DNA of 64,000 bases from Halobaculum magnesiiphilum (lineage in GTDB: Archaea > Halobacteriota > Halobacteria > Halobacteriales > Haloferacaceae). The DNA lies in assembly GCF_019823105.1 (NCBI RefSeq), contig NZ_CP081960.1, positions 423,398 through 487,397 on the forward strand, read 5' to 3'. Positions within the stretch are counted from its first letter, which is position 1; each line of letters begins with the position of its first letter. The notes below the pieces were generated by a model, which had not been told where the DNA came from, made no database searches, and saw nothing but the letters and a program-made list of their open reading frames with translations. Below are positions 34,907-43,358 of this stretch, piece after piece. A program made the translations under genes and the position numbers.

Positions 34907-35626
34907 TTACTTCTGCGGCTGCTGCGATTGCTGGGGCTGCTGACCCAGTCGGGCCTGCTGGCCGACGCCCCGCTCGCTCGGGGACATCTGGACCGAGCCG
35001 TTCCGGAGCACCGTCGAGGCCTGTTGGATCTGCGCGTTCAGCTCCTGATGCGCCGGGTCGTTCGGCTGCTGCTGGAGCTCCTGAAGCGCCTGTTGGAGGT
35101 TCTGAGCGACGGTTTGCCGGAACGATTCCGCGAACGGGGACCGGCGGAGGATCAGCTTGCGCTCCGCTTCGACCATCGTCTCCAGGTCCTCGGTGATCCG
35201 TGCGACGGCGGAGTTGCCGTTCTCCAGCGCGTACACGTTCGCCTGCTCGAGAGTGCGTTCAAGTTCCTGCAGCGTCGTGGCGATCTGTCGACCGTCGGCC
35301 TGCGTCACCTGTTGCGAGGGGGATCCGGCCTGTTGAATTCCCTGACTCACTGCCGGAGGCTGTGCCTGCATGGACGGTGACTGCCTCTGCGGGACCTGGT
35401 AACTCGGCTGTCCCTGCTGAGCGACCTGCGGCTGCTGAGCGACCTGCGGCTGCTGACCGAACTGCCCCTGTTGACCGACCTGCGGTTGCTGGCCGAATTG
35501 CGACTGCTGTCCGAACTGCGGTTGCTGGCCGAACTGCGGCTGCTGACCGAACTGGGACTGCTGGCTGGTAGATAAACTAGACTCGGTACCGTACTGTCCG
35601 GGCTGCTGTTGCGGAATCTGGCTCAT
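34907..35626 (-). CDS. Glutamine-rich prion-like QFGQQ-repeat protein
   Basis: 239 residues. Residues about 1-100 are low-complexity and Gln-rich, with at least six imperfect repeats of Q-[FV]-G/A-Q-Q-[PSG] (QFGQQPQFGQQSQFGQQ), then VAQQPQVAQQGQPSYQVPQR. Residues about 110-205 form a charged helical domain (RQIATTLQELERTLEQANVY, TEDLETMVEAERKLILRRSP, FRQTVAQNLQQALQELQQQ). The tail is again Gln-rich (GQQARLGQQPQQSQQPQ). It lacks the acidic bias normal for this organism. The repeat resembles FG/Q-rich prion-like domains that form condensates in eukaryotes. It is co-transcribed with an Hsp20 chaperone. No family or function was recognised; phase-separating or aggregation-prone behaviour is inference. 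Confidence 0.8.
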   Translation of the reverse strand: MSQIPQQQPGQYGTESSLSTSQQSQFGQQPQFGQQPQFGQQSQFGQQPQVGQQGQFGQQPQVAQQPQVAQQGQPSYQVPQRQSPSMQAQPPAVSQGIQQAGSPSQQVTQADGRQIATTLQELERTLEQANVYALENGNSAVARITEDLETMVEAERKLILRRSPFAESFRQTVAQNLQQALQELQQQPNDPAHQELNAQIQQASTVLRNGSVQMSPSERGVGQQARLGQQPQQSQQPQK

Positions 35627-36103
35627 AGGTGGTTCGCTTCGCGTTGACGCTCCTCGATGCGATATCCGAACACGGCAACGGAATCACGCACACGTTAGCA
35701 TCACTTGGATTCCCGAGGCGCGCTCCTTGCGAAGCATACGAGAAGCGTGTCGGCACCAGTATTGTTATGAACCAGTCGGTAACTTCGACACCAGACCTAC
35801 TCACACGAAGCTCACACTTAGTGATCCGTGGTGACGTGGGACTCGCGTAACGTAGGTGGATCATACTCCCATACGATCGACGTGCTACGGTGAGAAGTCC
35901 CACTGTCGTTACACGATCCTGCTATCTTATCATACAAACAACTAGTTCGTCCCTTCGAGCCCGACGCGACGGACGGATCGGACACATCGACCGGCGACCA
36001 CCGCCGGTGCTCCAACCCACTTTTCCCGCGGTCGACCAGCGATACGGAAACTGAAAGCGGAGACACGGAAACCAACAGGTACCTCGAACCCGTACTGGGT
36101 CGT
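35627..36103. other. Intergenic region
   Basis: 477 bases between divergent genes, expected to hold the promoter of the QFGQQ-Hsp20 operon (near 35640-35700) and that of the gene at 36104. No origin boxes, hairpins or convincing open frames were seen. Confidence 0.4.
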
Positions 36104-36415
36104 ATGAGCGACGACACGCGAACTTCGCGACGGGTCCCCAAGCGCTGGCTCGACGTCCTGGAACTGGCTATCGACGAGGGCATCGAACGCGAGGGCGGGG
36201 TCACGCTCTCGGCAGAGGACCTCCGCGTCGAGGTGCCGCTGGCGTTCGGCGACGACGCCGACCGGGCGGAGTGGGGATTCGACGGCTCGGTCACCGTCGA
36301 GACGGACGGAACGAGGGGGACGCTCGCCGAGTGGTATCACCTCCACCGCGAATCGCTCCCGGACCCCCACGGCGACACCGATCGCATCGCGGCGCCTAAC
36401 GACGGCGGCGACTGA
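36104..36415 (+). CDS. Conserved hypothetical acidic protein
   Basis: 103 residues: SRRVPKRWLDVLELAIDEGI, EREGGVTLSAEDLRVEVPLA, then WGFDGSVTVETDGTRGTLAE and WYHLHRESLPDPHGD. Alternating beta strands after an initial helix suggest a small alpha/beta fold; the end is disordered. No family recognised. It stands alone with a good acidic haloarchaeal composition. Role unknown. Confidence 0.55.
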   Translation: MSDDTRTSRRVPKRWLDVLELAIDEGIEREGGVTLSAEDLRVEVPLAFGDDADRAEWGFDGSVTVETDGTRGTLAEWYHLHRESLPDPHGDTDRIAAPNDGGD

Positions 36416-36603
36416 CGCCGACGGGGTTCCGCCCTCACAATCCCGGCGTCCGAACGACACAGGGGCGTTCGGTTCCGGGATGGCCGATACCCAGCCGGCC
36501 GATCACCCCGGATCGAGTATCGCCAGACTCGCCGGCAGCTGAGGGATGTATTCGGGCTTCCGGGGGCCACACTGTTATTGTCGCTGACGGAGATATTCCT
36601 CGT

Positions 36604-37188
36604 GTGAGCGATGTTGTTATCGTCGGCGGCGGTCCAGCCGGCCTGACCGCGGCGCTGTTCGCACAGAAGAACGGGCTCGAGGCGACCGTCCTCGACACGG
36701 ACGGGACGTGGCTGCACAAGGCCCATCTGTTCAACTATCCCGGGATCGGTTCGGTCGACGGCTCCGTGTATCTGGAAACGCTCCGGGGGCAGGTCGACTC
36801 CTTCGGGGTCGACCGGCTCCAGGGGGCCGAGGCGACCGATGTCGAGCAAACCGACCAAGGATTCCGCGTCGATACCGACGATGACGCCGTCGAGGGACGG
36901 TATCTCGTCCTCGCGACGGGCGCCAAGCGCGATCTCGCGGAGGCGCTCGGTTGCGCGTTCGACGGCGATGTCGTCGACGTCGACGTGACTATGGAGACGA
37001 GCGTCGACGGCGCCTACGCGACGGGTGCGATGGTTCGTGCAGAGGAGTGGCAGGCCGTCATCTCCGCGGGCGACGGCGCCGCCGCGGCGCTCAACATCCT
37101 TTCGGAGGAGAAGGGAGAGCACTATCACGACTTCGACGTCCCGAGCGACGCCGACGCCGTCTTCGGCGGGATGGCCGACGAGGAGTAG
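36604..37188 (+). CDS. Short FAD-dependent oxidoreductase (thioredoxin-reductase-like)
   Basis: 194 residues with a GTG start. FAD-binding Rossmann motif VVIVGGGPAGLTAALFAQKN, then LHKAHLFNYPGIGSVDGSVY, and GRYLVLATGAKRDLAEALGC. The C-terminal FAD motif is VDGAYATGAMVRAEEWQAVI with a helix SAGDGAAAALNILSEEKGEH. It resembles TrxB but lacks the inserted NADPH domain and the redox CxxC, so it is one of the short haloarchaeal FAD proteins of unknown substrate. It starts about 190 bases after the hypothetical gene. Confidence 0.8.
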   Translation: MSDVVIVGGGPAGLTAALFAQKNGLEATVLDTDGTWLHKAHLFNYPGIGSVDGSVYLETLRGQVDSFGVDRLQGAEATDVEQTDQGFRVDTDDDAVEGRYLVLATGAKRDLAEALGCAFDGDVVDVDVTMETSVDGAYATGAMVRAEEWQAVISAGDGAAAALNILSEEKGEHYHDFDVPSDADAVFGGMADEE

Positions 37189-37293
37189 TTGATCGCTCTC
37201 GGGAACGGATCGCCCACCTCGATTTCTGATCGTTGGGATGACGTTCGTTTCAGCGAACGCGGCGGACGGAGGAGTGAGAGCTGCTGTGTTTTG

Positions 37294-37653
37294 TCAAACT
37301 TCGAGTTCGACGTCCACAGCGTCACCGGCAGTCGCACCGTCATCCGTGAGGGAGTACACCCGCTTTCGAGCGTCGCGCAAACAGATGGACTCGTTCACCA
37401 ATCCTGCGTCTTCGAGTCGACCGAGGGCCGTCCGAACGGTCCGGGCCGACAGGGCCGTCTCCTCGACCAGTTGCGTCTGTGTTCGCTGGTCGTCGCGATC
37501 CAACACGAAGTGAACGAGTTTCGCACTCGGCGGGAGGTCGGCGAAGACGTCGGAATCCGGCGCCGATCCGTCGGTCGCCGTCCCCGTAGTTGCAGCGCCG
37601 TTCTCCGTCGATTCGGTCGTCGATTGCGTCTGATGGGTGCCGGTCATAGTCAA
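37294..37653 (-). CDS. MarR-type winged-helix regulator
   Basis: 119 residues. A 35-residue Thr/Ser-rich disordered N-terminus precedes the winged helix: PPSAKLVHFVLDRDDQRTQT, QLVEETALSARTVRTALGRL, EDAGLVNESICLRDARKRVY and SLTDDGA. The same architecture as other haloarchaeal single-domain regulators. It may start at the ATG two codons in. It is convergent with the FAD oxidoreductase gene. Target unknown; nearby DUF2249 and NnrS-like genes make a role in respiratory or nitrogen-oxide regulation possible. Confidence 0.75.
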   Translation of the reverse strand: MTMTGTHQTQSTTESTENGAATTGTATDGSAPDSDVFADLPPSAKLVHFVLDRDDQRTQTQLVEETALSARTVRTALGRLEDAGLVNESICLRDARKRVYSLTDDGATAGDAVDVELEV

Positions 37654-37812
37654 GGAAATCCGCCATCGGCCCTCCGATTGGGTCGGACGTGGGGTCTCAT
37701 ATCCGTGTACGGGTCGGGATGACTTACCCGTTTCCGGGCGTTCACGTCACCCAGTTACACCGATGTTACCACGACGACGGCTTGGAGCAGACGAAGTCGA
37801 ATGCCACCTCTG

Positions 37813-38076
37813 TCAGTCTCTCCAGATCGCCGTCACGACCCGACTGTCGGTTTCGACCGTCTCGAACTCGTACCCTCGGTCGGTCAACTTCGGATACAGG
37901 TGTTGAGGTGCGCGATCGTTGAGCTGAACCAAGACGGTGTCGTCCCCGATCTCCGCGAGCCGTTCCAGCGTGTTCTGAAGCGGTTGGGGCGGTGGGAGCT
38001 CCCGTGCGTCCAACGTCTCACGATGGCGGTCGTTCGGTGCGGCCGTCTCCGCGATGATATCGCCGATCGCGTCCAT
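37813..38076 (-). CDS. DUF2249-domain protein
   Basis: 87 residues from ATG 38076, where MDAIGDIIAETAAPNDRHRE precedes the DUF2249 core: TLDARELPPPQPLQNTLERL, AEIGDDTVLVQLNDRAPQHL, then YPKLTDRGYEFETVETDSRV and a final TAIW. The LDARELPPPxPLQ motif and the DRxPxxLYPxL motif are diagnostic. DUF2249 proteins are small cytosolic proteins often found near nitrate/nitrite/NO reduction genes and hemerythrins. A much longer upstream frame is Arg-rich and is not a real extension. Confidence 0.85.
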   Translation of the reverse strand: MDAIGDIIAETAAPNDRHRETLDARELPPPQPLQNTLERLAEIGDDTVLVQLNDRAPQHLYPKLTDRGYEFETVETDSRVVTAIWRD

Positions 38077-38252
38077 GGTACAGTATCCAACTCCCGCTAT
38101 CCAAGCGGTTTTCCCGAATATGTTCTCTCGATCGGCGACTATACGCCGAGGTGACGAAATCGCGAGGTCACCGACTCGATGGCGACGTGTCGATCGAGGA
38201 CCGTCGGGCCGAGTTCCCACTTGAGTTCGCGAGACTTCGGGCACGATCGGAT

Positions 38253-38876
38253 TCAAAACGGTGCGTCGGGAGTCCCACGACCCGCATTCTCCGTTTGCAT
38301 CGGTCGGTCGGTCGGGTTCGAACCGACATCGGGGCTGTCCTCGGGGACGACGGTCACATCGCCGGTCTCGATGTACTTCTCCTCGAGTTCGGCGAGTTGG
38401 TCGTTGATCGCGTCGCTTTGGTGGTGCATCGGGGCCGCACGGACTCTGACGAGATCGTACTCGTGTCGGTCGGAGAGTCCGTTCCACGCCCGGAACGATC
38501 CGATCGTCAGCGTGTGCGTCTGGGGGCAAAACGGCGTGGTCGGCGTGAATTCCGCCCGGAGGACACGTTCGATCGGATCCTCGGAGAGTACATTCTCGCC
38601 GCCCTCCCGCTCGACGGCGTACCGGTATCCCGCGCTTCGATGACGGGTGTCGAGGTTCAGTCGAGCGAGGTTGTAATTGAAGGTCATGTCGTAGACCTTC
38701 CGTTCCTCGAAGATATCACGCGTCAGTCTGTGGAACGCGGCGTGATCGCGCCCATCGAGCACGTCGTGCCCCTCGAGAAACTCGAAGACTGTCGGTTGGG
38801 TATCCGGCACGAACTCGCCGTAGCTATCGAACAGCGAACCGTCGTCGTCACCGAACGGGGACGGGAATCCCGGCAT
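38253..38876 (-). CDS. Conserved haloarchaeal protein, DUF7998-like
   Basis: 207 residues from ATG 38876 (MPGFPSPFGDDDGSLFDSYG). Conserved-looking blocks: LEGHDVLDGRDHAAFHRLTR, DIFEERKVYDMTFNYNLARL, ERVLRAEFTPTTPFCPQTHT, LTIGSFRAWNGLSDRHEYDL, and AINDQLAELEEKYIE. The TPTTPFCPQTHTLTIGSFRA segment is reminiscent of MIP18/DUF59-type CxxT motifs, but that is only a hint. The DUF number is from memory. It precedes the DUF2249 gene on the same strand and follows the CGCGG protein gene, so these three could be one transcription unit. Confidence 0.65.
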   Translation of the reverse strand: MPGFPSPFGDDDGSLFDSYGEFVPDTQPTVFEFLEGHDVLDGRDHAAFHRLTRDIFEERKVYDMTFNYNLARLNLDTRHRSAGYRYAVEREGGENVLSEDPIERVLRAEFTPTTPFCPQTHTLTIGSFRAWNGLSDRHEYDLVRVRAAPMHHQSDAINDQLAELEEKYIETGDVTVVPEDSPDVGSNPTDRPMQTENAGRGTPDAPF

Positions 38877-38961
38877 ATGCAGGATTAGGTCGGCAACCAG
38901 TGTACCAGTAACCCCGGAGATGTTCGCGGCACAGGTGGATCGCCGAACTCGTCTACCCTGA

Positions 38962-39279
38962 TCAGTGGACGTGGACGCGAACGACGTGCCCGCCACAGCC
39001 GCACTGTTCGATGTACTCCCAGTCGAGGTCGCTCCCGTCGAACTCCTCCTCTAACGTTGGGTAAAGGTATTCCGACGGATGCCCGTGATCGCCATGGGTG
39101 ACCAAATTGACGTGGTTTCCGCCGGCCGTGTGTTCGATCGCGTCGACCGCCTGTCGACGGACCAGGTCGCGATCCGAAGCGTGTTCCGGTTTCTCGAGGT
39201 TCGCGGACCACGATGTGTCGTGAACTCGGTCGGTGACAGGCTGCACGTCCCCGTGGTCGTGGTCGTCGTGGGTGCTCAT
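38962..39279 (-). CDS. CGCGG-family putative radical-SAM-modified RiPP precursor
   Basis: 105 residues from ATG 39279 (MSTHDDHDHGDVQPVTDRVH). Conserved leader-like part DTSWSANLEKPEHASDRDLV, then GGNHVNLVTHGDHGHPSEYL and the C-terminal core WEYIEQCGCGGHVVRVHVH. The terminal CGCGG motif is that of a haloarchaeal family annotated in public databases as a rSAM-modified RiPP candidate (from memory). No radical-SAM gene is in the window, so the modifying enzyme would be elsewhere. First of a minus-strand group with the 38253 and DUF2249 genes. Confidence 0.75.
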   Translation of the reverse strand: MSTHDDHDHGDVQPVTDRVHDTSWSANLEKPEHASDRDLVRRQAVDAIEHTAGGNHVNLVTHGDHGHPSEYLYPTLEEEFDGSDLDWEYIEQCGCGGHVVRVHVH

Positions 39280-39392
39280 CGCCCGAGGGTACGTGTCCGA
39301 TACCGGTAAGCCCCTGCCCGAACACGTTCGATTCCGCACTCCGAGCTGACTTCTCACGTTCCCGCATGCGATACCGGGGATTCGAACCGCGT

Positions 39393-39803
39393 TCAGGTGG
39401 CCTCCTCGATGTAGTCGAGTTGCGCCTCCAGTTCGGCTCGACGCTGGCGTTTGATCAGGGTCGCGTCGAGAACACCACCGACGAGGGCGATATCGAGCGC
39501 GAACTCGGTCGTCGCCTCGATTTCGGTTCCGTCCGGAACCGACGTGAGCGTGAACGCGGTCCGCATCTCCTCAAAGATCCCTTCGCGTTGCTCGTAGGCG
39601 AAGGCCGCGTCAGAATCGTCGACGACGGCCAGTTCGAGTTCGATCTCGGCGACGCCGACGTCGTTGGCGACGCGGATCGTCCGCCCGTCCACGTCGACTT
39701 CGTCGAAGCCTGCCGCGAGGGTGAACTGTTCGAGCTCCTGCATCGCCGCCCGGATCTCGGTTCGCGACGCGTCTATCGTTCTGGTGATCGTGACTGATTG
39801 CAT
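39393..39803 (-). CDS. SRPBCC-family protein
   Basis: 136 residues: SVTITRTIDASRTEIRAAMQ, ELEQFTLAAGFDEVDVDGRT, then EEMRTAFTLTSVPDGTEIEA and TTEFALDIALVGGVLDATLI, ending KRQRRAELEAQLDYIEEA. This matches the SRPBCC/CoxG-like fold with its long C-terminal helix. It may bind a hydrophobic ligand. Its ATG is only about five bases from the right end of a tnpB element, so the native promoter has probably been displaced or replaced. Confidence 0.8.
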   Translation of the reverse strand: MQSVTITRTIDASRTEIRAAMQELEQFTLAAGFDEVDVDGRTIRVANDVGVAEIELELAVVDDSDAAFAYEQREGIFEEMRTAFTLTSVPDGTEIEATTEFALDIALVGGVLDATLIKRQRRAELEAQLDYIEEAT

Positions 39804-39807
39804 GGTG

Positions 39808-41240
39808 AACCTGTCAGTAACCCACGACTGAAGTCGTGGGCTTGTCAGTGGACTCCCCTTCTGCCGTCGCGTTGACGGAGGCGGTGTAATCGCCGTTTAG
39901 GTTCAGCGTCCCTGACTTCAGCGCACACTGACAGGGAGCGCCTCCACTCGAAGACGTTTGCCCCGAGTGGAGTCGTTTCAAGAGTTTCCGAGCAACATTC
40001 TTACTCGCGTTGTAATCCGCGTTCAGTTCGTACTCGCACTTCTGACACACGAACTGGTGTTTTGACCGTCGATTGCTCTCGTGGGTAAACCCACACGACG
40101 AACACCGCTGGCTCGTGTACGCCGGACTCACTTGTTCGACTTCGATGCCGAATACCTCAGCCTTGTACTCGACGTACTGGTACAGGCGTCGGAACGCCCA
40201 CGCGTGGAACCGCTTCGCTCCAGCCATCCGGTCACGAATCCCGGTCAGATTCTCGAACGCGATATGCGTACACCCGTGGTCGCGGGCTTCGTCGAGAATC
40301 TGGTTCGAAGCACGGTGGAGCTCGTCCTGCATCCAACGGTGTTCGCGGTCGTTCATCGACTGAATCGACAGGTGTGCCGACCGCGTTCCTGTCTGTTGCA
40401 TCGACCCACGAGTCTTCTCGAACTCTCGGCGTCGATGGTTCATCTCGTCGGCGTTCCCGATGAATGCGCCTGTTGAAGTCACGGCGAGCGAACCGTCCAC
40501 GTTCAGATCAACACCAAGGACTGTTCTGTGCTTGGTGTTGGAAGAAGTAGTTGTGGATTTCTTGTCATTTTCGAGTTGGCGCATCCGTGCGTGGAGGTAG
40601 AACGAGTCTGTGGAGCGATCGTACTGTAACGTGGACATCCGGAACTCATAGTCCTCGTTCAACAGGTAGTCACCAATCGGTGTCCCCTTAGCGTCGTAGG
40701 GAATCACGTAGTCGCACTCAACACGACCATTCACTGTGGACAGAGAGACGTGGTCGCGGTGGAACGTTGCACTTCGTTTGTCGTAGACGACGCTCCACGC
40801 ATCGAAGTGCGGTTGACTCGTCTTGTCGCCTTTTTTGAGTCGGGCGAGACCGCTTTTGGTGGCCTCGATAGCCCGTCGAATCCCTTTCTGGACGAGGTTC
40901 GCGGTCAACTCCGTTTCGTTACGAAGTTGGTTGTAGAGGGCGTTTTCGGCTTTCTGTTTCGAGGTTATACAGTAGTCGTTCGGGTGTTTCCACGCCCACT
41001 CTGCCGTCGTATTGGCACAGTGGAGGAACTGGGTTTTCGTCTGATGGAGGTCGTCGCACCGCTCTGTGGGTACGTCGAGTTTGATTTTGACGGTGCGAAT
41101 CACATTCTCCATCTGTGTTTCACATTTCAAACTATCTATTTATATATTCTACGGGTGGCGTGGGGGAGTCGGCCTGCAATCGTTCGTGGGGTGATTCGAG
41201 GCTTGTCGGATTCCTCCCACGGCTCAAGCCGTGGGCTTCC
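39808..41240 (-). mobile_element. tnpB-only element upstream of the SRPBCC gene
   Basis: The right end hairpin CCCACGACTGAAGTCGTGGG (39821-39840) overlaps the last codons of tnpB. The left end hairpin CCCACGGCTCAAGCCGTGGG is at 41216-41235. Internal left sequence GGGGAGTCGGCCTGCAATCG matches that of the element at 32490-33875. It encodes TnpB alone. Confidence 0.78.
39814..41130 (-). CDS. tnpB: TnpB RNA-guided nuclease (solo, canonical catalytic site)
   Basis: 438 residues. N-terminal KTQFLHCANTTAEWAWKHPN, TELTANLVQKGIRRAIEATK. RuvC: VLGVDLNVDGSLAVTSTGAF (Asp), THIAFENLTGIRDRMAGAKR (canonical Glu in FENL), zinc ribbon QRCSSCGFTHESNRRSKHQF with VCQKCEYELNADYNASKNVA carrying the last Asp. All catalytic acids are present. 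It is a paralogue of the TnpB at 32538, with about half of positions shared. A TATA-like stretch (TATTTATATATTC) precedes the start, so it can be expressed from its own promoter. The last residues run through the right-end hairpin. Confidence 0.92.
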   Translation of the reverse strand: MKCETQMENVIRTVKIKLDVPTERCDDLHQTKTQFLHCANTTAEWAWKHPNDYCITSKQKAENALYNQLRNETELTANLVQKGIRRAIEATKSGLARLKKGDKTSQPHFDAWSVVYDKRSATFHRDHVSLSTVNGRVECDYVIPYDAKGTPIGDYLLNEDYEFRMSTLQYDRSTDSFYLHARMRQLENDKKSTTTSSNTKHRTVLGVDLNVDGSLAVTSTGAFIGNADEMNHRRREFEKTRGSMQQTGTRSAHLSIQSMNDREHRWMQDELHRASNQILDEARDHGCTHIAFENLTGIRDRMAGAKRFHAWAFRRLYQYVEYKAEVFGIEVEQVSPAYTSQRCSSCGFTHESNRRSKHQFVCQKCEYELNADYNASKNVARKLLKRLHSGQTSSSGGAPCQCALKSGTLNLNGDYTASVNATAEGESTDKPTTSVVGY

Positions 41241-41400
41241 TCCTTGCATCTCTGTGAAACAGTGTCCGACAGACTGTGATCGATCCCGGTGAACGAACGG
41301 CCCGCTTCGGCCGTGTTCCGGATCACGTCACAGTCTGCGGGTGTCCACAGACACTGTAGTGTCGCGTACATTCTCGATCAACACGGTCCCTTCCGCGAAT

Positions 41401-42810
41401 ATGTTCGGAGAGACAGTGAGGGAGACGGACGCGCTAGCGAACGGTATGGGCGCGATGCCGGGAAACATCGAGACGGATCACCAACCCCCGATGACGGTCC
41501 CGTTGCGTCACTTCGTTGTGGGGCTCGGATTCCTCCTCGGGGGTGTGCTCGTCGGCATCGGGATCGCTGCCGACGCCGTTCCCGGGCTCGGAACGCTCGT
41601 GCACGTCCATCTGTTGTTGGCGGGGTGGATCTGCATCACTATCATGGGGGCGATGACGCAGTTCGTGCCGGTCTGGTCCGGGGTGACGCTCTACTCTCGT
41701 CGGCTCGCGACCGTGCAGTTGGCACTCGTCGCATGTGGGATATTGGGGTTCAGTATCGCTCTCGTATTCAACATGCTCGGGTGGCTCGTTCCGTTCGGGA
41801 TCCTCATGCTCGCCGGGTTCTGGACCTTTGTCTACAACATCGTCCGGACGATGATTCCGATGGAGTCGTACGACGTGACCGAGCGGCACTTTCTCATCGC
41901 GCTCGGGTTCTTCGTCTTGCTCACGTCCCTGGGACTGCTGCTCGCTATCGGATTCACGAGACCGGTGTTCGGAGACCTCCCGATCGCTCGTGGGGACGTC
42001 GTCATGGCGCACGCGACGCTCGCCGTGTTCGGTGCAGTGCTCACGACAGTCTACGGCGCGCTCTACCAGTTGGGGACGATGTTCACGCAGACCGAACTCC
42101 ACGGGATCGATGACTACCTCCGCCCCGTCGAGGAACTCGGGCACCCCGTCGGTGTCGTCCTTCTCGCGCTCGGTCGTCTCGTCGATATCATTGCTGTCGC
42201 TCGCCTCGGCGGCGTGCTCGTGTTGGCGGCGGCCCTCGCGTTCGCCATCGTCCTCGCCCGGAGACTGTACGAGATGCAGGTTCCCCGAACGCCGATGCAC
42301 ACGCGATACGCGGTCGTCGTCCCGGCGTTGACCGCGTGGGCGCTGGCTACCGTCCCGACATGGCTGCGTGATCCGACCGCTGCGGACTCCCTGTTCGGTG
42401 CACCGACGGCCGTCCACCTCTTCGTCCTCGGTACCGTCGGGTTCGTCGTCCTCGGAACCCTCTATCACATCGTCCCGTTCATCGTCTGGGTTCACCGATA
42501 CAGCGACCTGCTCGGGTTCGAGGACGTACCCATGATCGACGATCTCTACGACGATCGATTAGCTGCCGCGGACGCGACCCTGCTGGTCGTGGGGACGCTC
42601 GTGCTCGTTCTCTCGGACGTGTTCCAACTCCCGCCGAGCGCTCAGGTGATCGGCGGCGGGGTGGTGACGATCGGTGTCGTCGTCTTCACCGCAAACATGC
42701 TTCGCGTCATCCGAATACACAGCCCGCATTCCCTGAGTCAGATCCTGTTGGGATCGCTCGACCCACGACGGAAGGCCGTACAAGCCGCCGAGTCCGATCC
42801 GAGTAAGTGA
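41401..42810 (+). CDS. NnrS / oxidase-subunit-I-like multi-spanning membrane protein
   Basis: 469 residues from ATG 41401 (MFGETVRETDALANGMGAMP); an upstream GTG at 41341 would add 20 residues. About twelve hydrophobic segments. His-containing helix motifs: LGTLVHVHLLLAGWICITIM, VMAHATLAVFGAVLTTVYGA, and LYHIVPFIVWVHRYSDLLG. These resemble the heme-ligating histidines of heme-copper oxidase subunit I and the NnrS group linked to nitric-oxide metabolism. The CuB/heme set is incomplete, so it is not a standard oxidase. Neighbours (DUF2249, cupins, Moco protein) suggest nitrogen-oxide or related respiration. Confidence 0.75.
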   Translation: MFGETVRETDALANGMGAMPGNIETDHQPPMTVPLRHFVVGLGFLLGGVLVGIGIAADAVPGLGTLVHVHLLLAGWICITIMGAMTQFVPVWSGVTLYSRRLATVQLALVACGILGFSIALVFNMLGWLVPFGILMLAGFWTFVYNIVRTMIPMESYDVTERHFLIALGFFVLLTSLGLLLAIGFTRPVFGDLPIARGDVVMAHATLAVFGAVLTTVYGALYQLGTMFTQTELHGIDDYLRPVEELGHPVGVVLLALGRLVDIIAVARLGGVLVLAAALAFAIVLARRLYEMQVPRTPMHTRYAVVVPALTAWALATVPTWLRDPTAADSLFGAPTAVHLFVLGTVGFVVLGTLYHIVPFIVWVHRYSDLLGFEDVPMIDDLYDDRLAAADATLLVVGTLVLVLSDVFQLPPSAQVIGGGVVTIGVVVFTANMLRVIRIHSPHSLSQILLGSLDPRRKAVQAAESDPSK

Positions 42811-42849
42811 GGACGGAATCGGTACAGTGGTGTCACACGGATGCAAGGT

Positions 42850-42881
42850 GGAAGCCCACTGCTTTCGCCGTGGGAGGAATT
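42850..42881. repeat. Insertion-element terminal hairpin scar
   Basis: GGAAGCCCACTGCTTTCGCC followed by GTGGGAGGAATT. The stem CCCAC/GTGGG with GGAAGC and GGAGGAATT flanks matches the left end of the tnpB element at 41208-41243 in inverted orientation. No transposase remains. Confidence 0.45.
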
Positions 42882-43052
42882 CGACCCACGAGTACGTTGA
42901 CCACGTTGCCTCGATCGTCCGCGAAAGCGTCGGCCGTGTCCGGGCCGGCAAGACGCCGGTCAACTACCCCACCCTACTTCGCTCACCTTGACGGGTTTGC
43001 TCGTTGAGGGTGGGGCGTATCCGTGAACTCGGCTTCGAACCCGTCTGGGTGA

Positions 43053-43358
43053 TCAGTCCTCGGGCCGGGGCGAAAGGACGATCAGCGCGGTGCTGTCCTC
43101 GAGTGCGCGCGGAGAAATCTCACGCTCACCTTCGAATCGGGCGATGTCGCCGGCGGTCACCTCGTATCGATCGTCGTCGAGTTTGACCTCGACCGTTCCC
43201 TCGACGAGATAGAAGACGATGTCGCGGCCGGGGTGTGAATGTGGCGCGACTTCGTCGCCCTCGGAGAGTCGGAGTCGGATCGTCTTCGGCTCCGAATCGG
43301 GAAAGACGTTCGCGTGGGGCTGTCCATCGATGTCCATGAGCGTTCGGATCTCCGTCAT
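43053..43358 (-). CDS. Cupin-domain protein
   Basis: 101 residues forming one cupin barrel: EPKTIRLRLSEGDEVAPHSH, PGRDIVFYLVEGTVEVKLDD, then YEVTAGDIARFEGEREISPR. First-motif metal ligands are present (EVAPHSHPGRDIVFYLVEG, with HxH), while the second-motif His is replaced (FEGEREISPR), so metal binding may be incomplete. Its ATG overlaps the stop of the preceding cupin gene (ATGA), so the two are co-translated, and may be a pseudo-heterodimer. Confidence 0.85.
   Translation of the reverse strand: MTEIRTLMDIDGQPHANVFPDSEPKTIRLRLSEGDEVAPHSHPGRDIVFYLVEGTVEVKLDDDRYEVTAGDIARFEGEREISPRALEDSTALIVLSPRPED

Noticed and set aside
35400..35570. Possible CRISPR array in the repetitive segment of the QFGQQ gene
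   Set aside because: The repeats are short, coding, in one frame and separated by variable-length coding repeats, not by unique spacers.
38077..38529. Long N-terminal extension of the DUF2249 protein
   Set aside because: The extension is Arg/Pro-rich, overlaps the neighbouring gene in another frame, and DUF2249 proteins of this type start at the ATG at 38076.
38305..39400. tRNA-like T-arm sequences (GGGTTCGAACC near 38315 and GGGATTCGAACC near 39378)
   Set aside because: No acceptor stem, anticodon arm or D-arm could be assembled around them, and one lies inside a coding gene.
43010..43050. tRNA or attachment-site-like GGCTTCGAACCCGTC
   Set aside because: No cloverleaf can be drawn; it is an isolated match to the T-loop consensus.
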